Shown here: piece after piece, positions 16,303-24,857 of the stretch
Layout of the letters: every line of letters starts with the position of its first letter
Numbering within the stretch: position 1 is the stretch's first letter
Origin: Novosphingobium naphthalenivorans NBRC 102051
GTDB lineage: Bacteria > Pseudomonadota > Alphaproteobacteria > Sphingomonadales > Sphingomonadaceae
Direction of reading: 5' to 3'
NCBI RefSeq assembly: GCF_001590985.1
Contig: NZ_BCTX01000027.1
Span: forward strand, 1-60,829
Length of the DNA stretch: 60,829 nt
The notes under the pieces: model-generated
Database searches by the model: none
What the model was told of the DNA's origin: nothing
The model's input: only the letters and a program-made list of their open reading frames with translations
Position numbers and translations under genes: made by a program

Positions 16303-18141
16303 TCAGCTTTTCGTCTTCAGCATGGCCCGGCGCGCCTCGGCGATCAGCGGGGTCTCGCCCGCCATGGCCTGCGCCTTGTCCAGCAAGGCCCGCGCCTCTT
16401 CGCGGCGAGTGCCAAGCGCGGCATAGCAGAAACCCAGTGCCTGCGTGGCCAGCGGGCTGGAGCGTTGCAGACGATAGGCCGCCCGCGCATTGCCGCGCGC
16501 CGCTTCGGGATCATCCTCGCGCGTCTCGGCCAGGGCCAGTTCGGACAGCAAGCGGACATCGCGCGCATCCCCGTTGTCGCGCAGCCATGACAGGATAGCC
16601 TCAGCGCGGGCCAGATCGCCGGTGCCGATGGCCAGCCGGGCGGCTGCGCGCAGTGCCGCGCGGCTTGTCGGGTTCTGGCGCAGATAGCCCTCGACCATCC
16701 CCTGCGCGCCCTTGAGATCGCCGGCCATCGCATAGGCCTCGAAACGACGCTGGAACAGGCTCTCGGACATGCGGATCAGCCCGGCGGCGGCATAACGCTC
16801 CTGCGCGGCCTGCGGATGGCCGAGCGCCAGTTGCACGTCCCCGGCAAGCGCCTGATTGTCGTAGAAATCCGGATCGGCGTTGCGCGCGGACTCCGTCATG
16901 GCCTGCGCCGCTGCGGCTTTGCCCTCGGCCAGCAGTTCGCCGACCTGCCCCTGATGCGGCATGACGCGCAATGCCGGTGCCTGAGCCCGCGCGGCGCGGT
17001 CCAGCAGCTCCCCGGCCCGCAGCCGATCGCCCAGCACTTCATAGCTGCGGGCAACGACCGTGAGCAGATAAGGCGAGGCATCGTCACGGGCGATCTCGTC
17101 CTTGAAGCGCAGCGTGGCATAACGGTACTGGCCGCCGAGATAGATCGCGCGCGCCAGCAGATCCTTGGCTTCGCGGCAATCCGGCTGCATCCGCAGCGCC
17201 TCTTCCAGCGCGTCGCCCGCCAGTTCGTAATTACCCGCTGCGATTTCGACGACGCCGCGCAGCATCGCAACGCCGGGCAATCCGTCGAGCTTGTCCCCAG
17301 TGCGCAGCAGCAGGCCGCGCGCCAGTTCGTAATTGCCCGCGCGGGCCGCCATCACGGCTTGCAGGTAATAGGCCCGCGGGTTCTTCGGGCTGAGCTCCAG
17401 CACCCGGCGCGTAACGGTCACGGCTTCGCTCGCACGGCCCAGATCGCCCAGCGTCGCGGCATAGTCCAGCAGCACCGGTACATCCTTCGGATCGTGCAGC
17501 AGCGCCTGCTCGAACCAGGGGATCGCTGCCAGCAGGCCATAGCGGTCGCGCACGAGCTGGCCGCCGAACTGCAGCGCGCGGACATTGCCGGGATCGAGTT
17601 CGAGCGCGTGCCCGGCGGCCGCGATCGCCGCCCGGTGCTCCCCGCCCGCATAGCGCAGGCGGCCGATCTCGACCCACAGCGATGCGTCGTTGGGGATGAG
17701 CCTCAGCGCCTTGTCGTAGGCCCGGCCCGATTCCGGCAAGTGGCCTTGCAGCTTTTCGAGCAGGCCCAGCGCGCGCCAGCCGTCGGCCTCCGTCCCCGGC
17801 CCGAAATCGCCCGGCGCCAGCCAGGTGCGCGCCTTGCCGAGATCCTCCTGTTCGAGGAAGGCCTTGCCCATCCAGGCGGCGACATCGCGCCTTGCCGCCC
17901 CGCTGGCGAGCGCCGCGCGCAGCTTCATCTCGGCATCGATCCCGTCGCCGCGCGTCAAGGCCGAGCGCGCCGCGTCGATCGACGCTTCGCGGGCCGGCCG
18001 GTCGCCAAGCCCCGGACTGGAATGGAGCGCAAGCGGCAGCACGAAAGCCGCCAGCACCACGGCCAGCCGCGCCCTGCCCCGTCCTGTCTCCCCCCCTCGG
18101 GAAGGATCAGGGTTGCAGGTCGTACTGCTTGAGCAGGTCAT
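16303..18141 (-). CDS. TPR-repeat protein of the PEP-CTERM/XrtA regulatory operon
   Basis: This is a protein of up to 612 residues built almost wholly of tetratricopeptide repeats (for example ASLWVEIGRLRYAGGEHRAA; NPRAYYLQAVMAARAGNYEL). An N-terminal hydrophobic stretch (LAVVLAAFVLPLALHS) acts as signal peptide or anchor, so it is probably periplasmic. It follows prsR on the same strand. The ATG at 18141 would overlap prsR by 35 bases; a GTG within RLAVVLAAF (about 18060) is an alternative start. TPR proteins in this position are thought to help exopolysaccharide export or protein sorting. The specific partner is not known. Confidence 0.82.
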   Translation of the reverse strand: MTCSSSTTCNPDPSRGGETGRGRARLAVVLAAFVLPLALHSSPGLGDRPAREASIDAARSALTRGDGIDAEMKLRAALASGAARRDVAAWMGKAFLEQEDLGKARTWLAPGDFGPGTEADGWRALGLLEKLQGHLPESGRAYDKALRLIPNDASLWVEIGRLRYAGGEHRAAIAAAGHALELDPGNVRALQFGGQLVRDRYGLLAAIPWFEQALLHDPKDVPVLLDYAATLGDLGRASEAVTVTRRVLELSPKNPRAYYLQAVMAARAGNYELARGLLLRTGDKLDGLPGVAMLRGVVEIAAGNYELAGDALEEALRMQPDCREAKDLLARAIYLGGQYRYATLRFKDEIARDDASPYLLTVVARSYEVLGDRLRAGELLDRAARAQAPALRVMPHQGQVGELLAEGKAAAAQAMTESARNADPDFYDNQALAGDVQLALGHPQAAQERYAAAGLIRMSESLFQRRFEAYAMAGDLKGAQGMVEGYLRQNPTSRAALRAAARLAIGTGDLARAEAILSWLRDNGDARDVRLLSELALAETREDDPEAARGNARAAYRLQRSSPLATQALGFCYAALGTRREEARALLDKAQAMAGETPLIAEARRAMLKTKS

Positions 18142-19474
18142 AGAGGGTCGGCCGGCTGATCCCGAGCATCTTGGCGGTGCTTGAGATATTGCCCTCGCTG
18201 CGGGCCAGCGCGTGCCGGATGACCTTGCGGTCGGCCTGCTCGCGCGCGGTCTTGAGGTTGAGCGCCTTGATCACCTGCTCGTCGGGCTCGGTCAGATCGA
18301 GGTCCGCCGCGCGCACGAGCTTCTCATCCGCCATGATCACGGCCCGCTTCACCCGGTTTTCCAGCTCGCGCACGTTGCCCGGCCAGGACCAGGCGTCGAT
18401 CGCAGCCAGCGCGTCGGACGCGAAGCCGCGCACCTGCGGGTTCATTTCCTTGGCGTAGCGGTTGAGGAAAGCCTTGGCGAGCAGCGTGGCATCGCCCGGC
18501 CGCTCGGCCAGACTGGGAATCTTCACCACGATTTCGGCCAGGCGGTAATAGAGGTCCTCGCGAAACCGCCCGTCGGCAATCATCGCTTCCAGGTCCTGAT
18601 GCGTGGCGCAGACGATGCGGGTGTCCACCGGGATCGATTCGCGCGAACCCACGCGCTCGATCACCCGCTCCTGCAGGAAGCGCAGCAGCTTGACCTGCAA
18701 TTGCAGCGGGATGTCGCCCACTTCGTCGAGGAACAGCGTGCCGCCGCCGGCCTGCTCGATCTTGCCCGGCGTGGTCTTTACCGCACCGGTGAAAGCGCCC
18801 TTCTCGTGCCCGAACAGCTCGCTTTCGAGCAGGTTCTCGGGGATCGCCGCGCAGTTGATCGCCACGAACTCGCCCTTGGCCCGGTCGCTGGCATCGTGCA
18901 GCCCGCGTGCCAGCAATTCCTTGCCGGTGCCGCTCGCCCCCAGCAGCATGACCGAGACATTGGTATTGGCCACACGCTCGATCGTGCGCGCAACACGGAC
19001 CATTTCCGGCGCGGCGGTAATCATCCGGCCGAGAACTTTCTCGTCCTTCTCCACCTTGGCGGCGAGACGGCGGTTTTCGTCTTCCAGCCGGAAAAGCTGG
19101 AACGCACGGCGGACGATCAGCCCCAGCGCATCGATTTCGACCGGCTTCTGGTAGAAATCGTAGGCCCCGCGCGCGATCGCCTGCAGCGCGCTTTCGCGCG
19201 CGCCGTGGCCGCTGGCGACGATCACCTTGGTATCGGGCTTGAGCGCCATGATCTCGTCGAGCACGGCGAAACCTTCGCTCACCCCGTCCGGATCGGGCGG
19301 CAGGCCCAGATCGAGCGTCACCACATCGGGCATTTCAGCACGCAGCAGCGCCAGTGCGCTGGCCCGGTCTCCAGCCACGAGCACGTCGAAATCCTCGTAA
19401 GCCCACTTGAGCTGCGCCTGCAGCCCGGCATCGTCTTCCACGACGAGGAGTTTGGGACGGGTCCCGGTCATCAT
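18107..19474 (-). CDS. prsR: PEP-CTERM-box response regulator (sigma-54 activator)
   Basis: This is a 455-residue response regulator. It has an N-terminal receiver domain (VVTLDLGLPP with the acceptor Asp near 57, QKP with the conserved Lys), then an AAA+ sigma-54-interaction domain with GASGTGKE (Walker A), GAFTGA (the sigma-54 contact loop), GGTLFLDEVGD (Walker B) and an arginine-finger region. It ends with a Fis-type HTH (AKMLGISRPTLYDLLKQYD). Its ATG overlaps the prsK stop as ATGA. This layout matches PrsR of PEP-CTERM/exosortase bacteria, which is phosphorylated by PrsK and activates exopolysaccharide and PEP-CTERM genes. No sigma-54 promoter was clear in the gaps nearby. Confidence 0.93.
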   Translation of the reverse strand: MMTGTRPKLLVVEDDAGLQAQLKWAYEDFDVLVAGDRASALALLRAEMPDVVTLDLGLPPDPDGVSEGFAVLDEIMALKPDTKVIVASGHGARESALQAIARGAYDFYQKPVEIDALGLIVRRAFQLFRLEDENRRLAAKVEKDEKVLGRMITAAPEMVRVARTIERVANTNVSVMLLGASGTGKELLARGLHDASDRAKGEFVAINCAAIPENLLESELFGHEKGAFTGAVKTTPGKIEQAGGGTLFLDEVGDIPLQLQVKLLRFLQERVIERVGSRESIPVDTRIVCATHQDLEAMIADGRFREDLYYRLAEIVVKIPSLAERPGDATLLAKAFLNRYAKEMNPQVRGFASDALAAIDAWSWPGNVRELENRVKRAVIMADEKLVRAADLDLTEPDEQVIKALNLKTAREQADRKVIRHALARSEGNISSTAKMLGISRPTLYDLLKQYDLQP

Positions 19475-21603
19475 GCCACCTTCTGGTCCTGGCTGTTTAT
19501 GGTTTGGAAAATGTCGGATGCGGCGGAAATCGGCACATGCACGAGGAACCGCGATCCCAACCCCTCGCGCGATTCCACTTCAAGCCGGCCGCGCATCGCC
19601 CGCACCAGCTCACGCGCCTCGAAGGCGCCGATGCCGAAGCCGCCGCTCTTGGTCGAGACGAACGGCTTGAACAGGCGGTTGCGCACGAATTCCGCGCTCA
19701 TGCCGCAGCCGGAATCGAGCACTTCGAAACGGGCCGTGAGGCCATCGACCGTCAGCGACAGGAACACCGGGCTTTCCGGCTTGCTGGCATCGATCGCGTT
19801 CTGGACGAGATGCACCAGCACCTGCTCCAGCGAATGGCGGTTCGCAGTGACCTCGACATCCTCGATCTGGGCCAGCACCACTTGCGGATTGGCGCGGAAG
19901 CGCTCCATGACGGATGCGACCACTTCGCCGGCGCGAACCTGCTCCAGCTTGTCCACCGCGCCGTTTCCATAGCGGGACAGGCGCGCCAGCAAGGCATTGA
20001 GCTTGTCCGAGGAATTGCGCAGCGTCACCAGCATGTCGGCGCGGAACGCGGGCTTGTCGGCATGAAGCTCGGCATTGCGGGCCAGCAGGCTGAACTGACT
20101 GGCGAGGTTCTTGATGTCGTGCATCACGAAAGCGATGCGGCGGTGGAAATCCTCGAACCGGCTCGATTCCGCGAGGGCCTGCTGGCTGGCGTTCTCGGCA
20201 AGATAGCTGGCGACCTGCTGGCCGAAGACGCGCAGCAGATCGAAGTCCTCCCAATCGAACTTGCGCACCAGTTGCGGCCGGGCCAGCACGACCATGCCGA
20301 CGAGGCGTTCGTAGTGGACCAGCGGGATCAGCGCCCAGACCCGCGTATCGCCGGTCAGCCAGCCCGGAATCTCGATATCGGCTTCGGGCAAGGCGAGGCC
20401 CGCGCGCACATCGTCGAGGTCCGCGATATAGCCGGTGCGTTCGAAATAGGCCTGGGCGTGCAGCGGGAATGCCGCAGCAGGCACTTCGATCTCGGGCCAG
20501 TTCCACCGCGCGGCAAGAGTGAGGTCGCCCTGTTCGCCCGGCGTCAGCAGCAGCCCGGCCGGGCTTTCGAAGACATCCGCCACCGATTGCACCGCGCGCT
20601 CCCCGAGCGGCAGGGCTTCGGACCCGCGGCTGCCGATCGTCCGGGTGAAGCGCAGCCATTCCTCGCGGTAGTCGTAGCGGTGCTGGAAGAAATGCTTGGC
20701 CAGCATGACTTTCAGCCAGCCGCGCACCCGCCGCGAGGGCAGCACCACCAGCGCGACCGCGCTCGCCAGCGTCAGGAACGCCAGTTCGATCAGCCGCGCG
20801 AAATTGCCGCCCGCATAGGACAGCCACTGCGCCACCGCCACCATCGCCACGAGATAGAAGCCGATCACCAGCAGCGAGAAAGTCTGGAACGTCACCGCGC
20901 GCGACGGCCGCAGGCGTAGCGCATCGCGGTTGCTCGCGGCCGCCAGTGCGAAGCATCCGGTCAGCGCCAGTGTGGCCATCCCCCGGAACGCGGCGATCTC
21001 GGCCGGCCAGCGCGCGGCGAGATAGGCGATCGTGTAAAGGTTGAGGTCGAAAGCCCAGAGCACCGCAAGCCCCACGGCCGGCCAGCGCAAGGCCGGACGC
21101 ACTTCGCGCGGCGCGCCCGCATAGAGATTGTGGACCAGGACCAGCCCGCCAACAGTGACCAGCAGCCGGAACATCACGTTGAAATCGAACGCGATCCCTA
21201 CGAGTTCTCCGTCCAGCGCAACGCGCGAGAGCATATAGTCGACGCCCAGATGGAGCACTTCCACGAAGGCCAGCGCCACGATCACCGGGCGGATCGGGGC
21301 GACGCTCGCGTGGCGGCCATCGCTCGCGAACAGCCGGTAGATCACGGCAAGCCAGATCAGGTTGCGCGCACTTTCCGCCACCGAAGGCAGGAAGAAGCCG
21401 GCCCCCACGGCAGATGCCGAAGCGACCGTCAGGCACCAGCCCGCCGTAACGAACAGCGCCGCCGGGATCAGCGGCCCGGCATTACCGAACCGCTCGCGCC
21501 GGGGCCAGAGCCAGATGGCGAAGCTCGCCAGCGCAATCGCCCCCGTCAGGTCGAAGGCGACCCCGACAGTGCTCCAGATACCGGCAGCCCCCTGCCCCAT
21601 CAC
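19471..21603 (-). CDS. prsK: PEP-CTERM/XrtA system histidine kinase
   Basis: This is a 710-residue membrane sensor kinase. About eight hydrophobic segments fill residues 10-300. A GAF-like domain follows (residues about 320-470). The dimerisation/phosphoacceptor box is FVMHDIKNLASQFSLL. The ATPase domain has NAIDASKP (N box), LDSGCGM (G1) and STKSGGFGIG (G2). It is the partner of PrsR, with an ATGA overlap downstream; upstream, its GTG/ATG start overlaps the stop of the sugar transferase. All four genes therefore form one tight operon. The signal sensed is unknown. Confidence 0.92.
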   Translation of the reverse strand: MMGQGAAGIWSTVGVAFDLTGAIALASFAIWLWPRRERFGNAGPLIPAALFVTAGWCLTVASASAVGAGFFLPSVAESARNLIWLAVIYRLFASDGRHASVAPIRPVIVALAFVEVLHLGVDYMLSRVALDGELVGIAFDFNVMFRLLVTVGGLVLVHNLYAGAPREVRPALRWPAVGLAVLWAFDLNLYTIAYLAARWPAEIAAFRGMATLALTGCFALAAASNRDALRLRPSRAVTFQTFSLLVIGFYLVAMVAVAQWLSYAGGNFARLIELAFLTLASAVALVVLPSRRVRGWLKVMLAKHFFQHRYDYREEWLRFTRTIGSRGSEALPLGERAVQSVADVFESPAGLLLTPGEQGDLTLAARWNWPEIEVPAAAFPLHAQAYFERTGYIADLDDVRAGLALPEADIEIPGWLTGDTRVWALIPLVHYERLVGMVVLARPQLVRKFDWEDFDLLRVFGQQVASYLAENASQQALAESSRFEDFHRRIAFVMHDIKNLASQFSLLARNAELHADKPAFRADMLVTLRNSSDKLNALLARLSRYGNGAVDKLEQVRAGEVVASVMERFRANPQVVLAQIEDVEVTANRHSLEQVLVHLVQNAIDASKPESPVFLSLTVDGLTARFEVLDSGCGMSAEFVRNRLFKPFVSTKSGGFGIGAFEARELVRAMRGRLEVESREGLGSRFLVHVPISAASDIFQTINSQDQKVA

Positions 21604-22985
21604 CGCGCCCCCTCACTCCACAGCACCACCCGCAGCGTTTGCAGGATGATCAGGAGATCCAGGAAAGGCGTGTAATTCTTGGCGTAGTAGAGATCGTATT
21701 CGAGCTTGTTGCGCGAATCCTCCAGCGAAGCGCCGTAAGGGTAGTTGATCTGGGCCCAGCCGGTGATACCCGGCTTCACCATGTGGCGCTCCGCGTAATA
21801 GGGAAGCCGTTCCTCCAGATCGGACACGAATTCGGGGCGCTCCGGGCGCGGCCCGACGAAGCTCATCTCGCCCTTGAGGACCGTCCAGGCCTGGGGCAGT
21901 TCGTCGATGCGGACCTTGCGGATGAACTTGCCGACGCGAGTGACGCGCGGATCGTTCTTTTCCGCAAACTGTGCGCCCGCGGCTTCGGCATCGGTGCGCA
22001 TCGAGCGCAGCTTGATGACATCGAAATGCTGGCCGAACAGCCCCACGCGCGACTGGCGGTAGAAGGCGGGGCCTCTGCTGTCGATCTTCACCAGCAAGGC
22101 AAAGAGCAGGATGAGCGGCGCAGTCAGAACCAGCAGCAAAGCACTGGCGGCAATATCGAATATCCGCTTGGCCGCGCTGGAGATCGCCCGGCCTGACGAG
22201 AACCCGTCGGAAAAGATCAGCCAGCTGGGATTGACCGTATCGAGATCGACGCGCCCGGTTTCCCGCTCCAGGAAGCTGGAGAACTCGTTGATGTGGAGCC
22301 CCTCGGTCTTCATCCGCAGCAGATCCTTGAGCGGCAGCGAATTGCGCCGCTCTTCGAGCGCCAGCACCACTTCGCTGACGCCGAGATTCTCCACGAAGCG
22401 CGTGAGATTGGGAATCGCGGTGCGCGGAATCGCTTCCTCGACGATCGGGGCAGCCTCGCTCATGGCGATGTAGCCGACAATGGCGAACCCGCTCTCGGGC
22501 CGGTCGGACAATTCGCGCAGCCGCTGCGCCCGATGGCCCGCACCCAGCACCAGAACCCGCCGGCGAAACGCCGAAGTGCCAAGGAAACTGCCCAGAATGA
22601 GGCGATTGAGGATCAGCAGGACAATCGCAAAGCCCATCGAATAGGCCAGCGTCGAACGCCAGAAGTTCTGCGAGCCCACCACGAAATCGGCAAAGGACAG
22701 CGCGATCACGCCCAGCGAGATCGCCACCAGCAGCCGCGCCGCGGCAAAGCGCATGGAACGCAGCGCATCCGCGCCGTAGACGCCCACGGCAATCATCGAG
22801 AGCACGATCACGCCGGCAAAGGCCGCGTGCATCCCGATCCGGTCATCCAGCGCGCCAAGCTCCATGCCGATCTGCTCGGCCCTCAGGCGCCAGGACATTT
22901 CGTTGGCGCCGACCAGCAGCAGCACGTCCACCAGCCAGAGCAGGATGACCGCATGCGGTATGTAATGTTTGAAAAGACGAATCAT
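21600..22985 (-). CDS. XrtA-system undecaprenyl-phosphate sugar transferase (TIGR03013 type)
   Basis: This is a 461-residue membrane protein. An N-terminal half holds four to five helices and a Rossmann-like domain (VLVLGAGHRAQRL). The C-terminal half is a bacterial sugar transferase: AAKRIFDI, GPAFYRQSRVGLFG, FDVIKLRSM, FVGPRPERPEF and VKPGITGWAQINY. It is expected to load the first sugar-phosphate onto undecaprenyl phosphate for exopolysaccharide synthesis. Start at 22985 (MIRLFKHYIPH) fits family members; an ATG at 23000 runs into its own GGAGG site. First gene of the prsK/prsR operon. Confidence 0.9.
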   Translation of the reverse strand: MIRLFKHYIPHAVILLWLVDVLLLVGANEMSWRLRAEQIGMELGALDDRIGMHAAFAGVIVLSMIAVGVYGADALRSMRFAAARLLVAISLGVIALSFADFVVGSQNFWRSTLAYSMGFAIVLLILNRLILGSFLGTSAFRRRVLVLGAGHRAQRLRELSDRPESGFAIVGYIAMSEAAPIVEEAIPRTAIPNLTRFVENLGVSEVVLALEERRNSLPLKDLLRMKTEGLHINEFSSFLERETGRVDLDTVNPSWLIFSDGFSSGRAISSAAKRIFDIAASALLLVLTAPLILLFALLVKIDSRGPAFYRQSRVGLFGQHFDVIKLRSMRTDAEAAGAQFAEKNDPRVTRVGKFIRKVRIDELPQAWTVLKGEMSFVGPRPERPEFVSDLEERLPYYAERHMVKPGITGWAQINYPYGASLEDSRNKLEYDLYYAKNYTPFLDLLIILQTLRVVLWSEGAR

Positions 22986-23074
22986 CGCCGAATGCGCCAT
23001 CCTCCGGGCCGCGTGGGAGTTCGCGGTCCTGACTAGGCCAAAGGCGTAAAATGTCGGTAAATCTGACAGAGACT

Positions 23075-23118
23075 ATAAAAACGGCAGCATTTCTCACGGA
23101 ATACTGCCGATTTTTTCG
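23075..23118. terminator. Bidirectional intrinsic terminator
   Basis: A 10-bp stem (CGGCAGCATT / AATACTGCCG, one G-T type mismatch) with an 8-base loop is followed by TTTTT on the minus strand and ATTTTTTC on the plus strand. It lies between the stop of the amidohydrolase (23225) and the start of the sugar-transferase operon, so it separates the two minus-strand transcripts. Confidence 0.8.
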
Positions 23119-23224
23119 TTCAAAACGTCGGTTATTCTTACACGCCGGCCCAGAGATGCGCCGCGCAGGCGCTAACTGGCGGGCAACCCGGCGCTAACCA
23201 TATCGCGACATAATTGCCGGCGCT

Positions 23225-24541
23225 TCACTTCGCCATCAGGTGCAAGGCCGTCAGCGTCAGCGCCTGCGATCCCGAGGCAATCACCTTGTCGGCCTCCGGT
23301 GCCCAGAACGGGCTGTGGAGCGAAGGCAGCGACGCCCCGCCCGCCTTGGCTGCCGCGATCTTGTCCGCCGGCGAGCCGCCGACCCAGAAGATGATCGACT
23401 TGATGTGATCCTCGTCAGCGCGGCGGAATTCGCCGAAATCCTCGCCCCCCATCACCGAAGGCGTGATCACCGCGCGATCCTTGCCCATCTTCTGCTGCAG
23501 ATAGTCGATCGCGGCCTGGGTGAACTCGGGCGAGTTGTAAGTGGAGCGGGTGTAAGGCTCCTCCACCGTGACTTCGGGCATCAGGTCCTTGGGAATGCCC
23601 GAGGCGATCGCTTCGCCTTCGGCAATGCGCTTGATGCCGGAGAGCAGCTTCTGGCGCGTCTCGTCGGAATAGCTGCGCACGGTCAGTTCCAGCTTGGCCC
23701 GGTCCGAGATCACATTGTGCTTGGCCCCGGCGTGGAACGAGCCGACCGTCACCACCACCGGATCGAGCGGATCGATCTCGCGGCTGGCCAGCGTCTGCAG
23801 CTTCATCACGATCGCGCTGGCGAGCACGATCGGGTCCTTGGTCATGTGCGGATAGGCACCGTGGCCGCCCACGCCCTTCACCAGAATATCGACACTGTCG
23901 ACATTGGCGAGCGCCCAGCCCTTGGCCGCGCCGACCACGCCCGAGGGCAGTTCGGGCGTATCATGGAAGGCCAGCGTGTAGTCCGGCTTGGGAAAGCGCG
24001 TATAGAGCCCGTCCTTGAGCATTTCGACCGCGCCGAGGCCGATCTCCTCGGCGGGCTGGCCGATCATCACCAGCGTGCCCGACCAGTCAGCCTTGCGCGC
24101 CGCCATCAGCCGTGCGGTCTCGATCCACGCGGTCATGTGGGTATCGTGCCCGCAGGCGTGCATGATGCCGCTTTCCACCCCGGCGGTGGAAACGCCGCGC
24201 TGCTTCGAGGCGAAAGGCAACCCGGTCTGCTCGGTCACCGGCAGGCCGTCCATATCGGCGCGGATCAGCACAGTGGGTCCGGGACCGTTCCTGAGGACCG
24301 CGACCACACCGGTCTTGCCGACTTTCTCGGTCACTTCGAAACCGGCCTCCCGCGCGGCCTTGGCCATGACCGCGGCGCTGCGCACTTCCTGAAAGCTCAG
24401 TTCGGGATGCGAATGGAGATCGCGGTAGATCTCCATCAGGCCCGGCAGATCGGACGCGATCTTGTCCGGAACGGCTTCGGCATGAACGGTTGCAGGAACA
24501 GCGGCGGCAACTGCGAGTGCAGCGAGCGGGATCAATTTCAT
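23225..24541 (-). CDS. M20-family amidohydrolase, exported
   Basis: This is a 438-residue metallo-hydrolase with a signal peptide (MKLIPLAALAVAAAVPATVHA). The M20/amidohydrolase motifs are in order: DLHSHPELSFQE, MHACGHDTHM (metal ligands Cys/His/Asp), GQPAEE (catalytic Glu pair), VGGHGAYPH (dimerisation domain) and MGGEDFGEF. Members cleave N-acyl amino acids, hippurate or similar amides; the periplasmic location suggests peptide or conjugate scavenging. Start at 24541 was chosen because the signal peptide begins there, though no strong ribosome site is visible. It is the last core gene before the split tRNA. Confidence 0.9.
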   Translation of the reverse strand: MKLIPLAALAVAAAVPATVHAEAVPDKIASDLPGLMEIYRDLHSHPELSFQEVRSAAVMAKAAREAGFEVTEKVGKTGVVAVLRNGPGPTVLIRADMDGLPVTEQTGLPFASKQRGVSTAGVESGIMHACGHDTHMTAWIETARLMAARKADWSGTLVMIGQPAEEIGLGAVEMLKDGLYTRFPKPDYTLAFHDTPELPSGVVGAAKGWALANVDSVDILVKGVGGHGAYPHMTKDPIVLASAIVMKLQTLASREIDPLDPVVVTVGSFHAGAKHNVISDRAKLELTVRSYSDETRQKLLSGIKRIAEGEAIASGIPKDLMPEVTVEEPYTRSTYNSPEFTQAAIDYLQQKMGKDRAVITPSVMGGEDFGEFRRADEDHIKSIIFWVGGSPADKIAAAKAGGASLPSLHSPFWAPEADKVIASGSQALTLTALHLMAK

Positions 24542-24645
24542 GGGAAGACAGGCTAGGTGGACGCCGGGCCAACCGCAAGCCATCAATCACGGCCTTCTGC
24601 CATAACCTACAAGCATGGCCTCCGCCGCGGCTGACGCCGCAACGA

Positions 24646-24701
24646 TGGTGCCCCTGGCCCGACTCGAACGGGCACGTCTTGCGACAAACGATTTTGAGTC
24701 G
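24646..24701 (-). pseudogene. 3' half of the host tRNA-Leu(CAA), left island junction
   Basis: Read on the minus strand, the 10-base core CGACTCAAAA is followed by TCGTT (3' anticodon stem), a variable arm (GTC GCAA GAC), T-arm GCCCG-TTCGAGT-CGGGC, acceptor CAGGGGC, A and CCA. The 5' half is missing here; left of the core the sequence becomes AT-rich island DNA. The missing half is found at 49892-49929, and its AACGA pairs perfectly with TCGTT. The gene is thus cut in the anticodon loop and cannot give a tRNA. Confidence 0.9.
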
Positions 24702-24857
24702 GAATTTATGTATAGATAATTACTTGATATTATTATATTATATAGCGATATTTATGTGCCTTTGTGCTAGATGATGTGCTAAATTTTCTCGCATTTTTGC
24801 ACAGAGAGACGGCATTCCTCCCCCCATTCGACCACATCGACATCCATTTGCCTCAGT

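Noticed and set aside
18212..19972. 586-residue plus-strand frame
   Set aside because: Antisense to prsR and the end of prsK, both well supported.
24646..24701. A functional tRNA at the left island end
   Set aside because: Only the 3' half is present; no acceptor or D-arm partner lies beside it.
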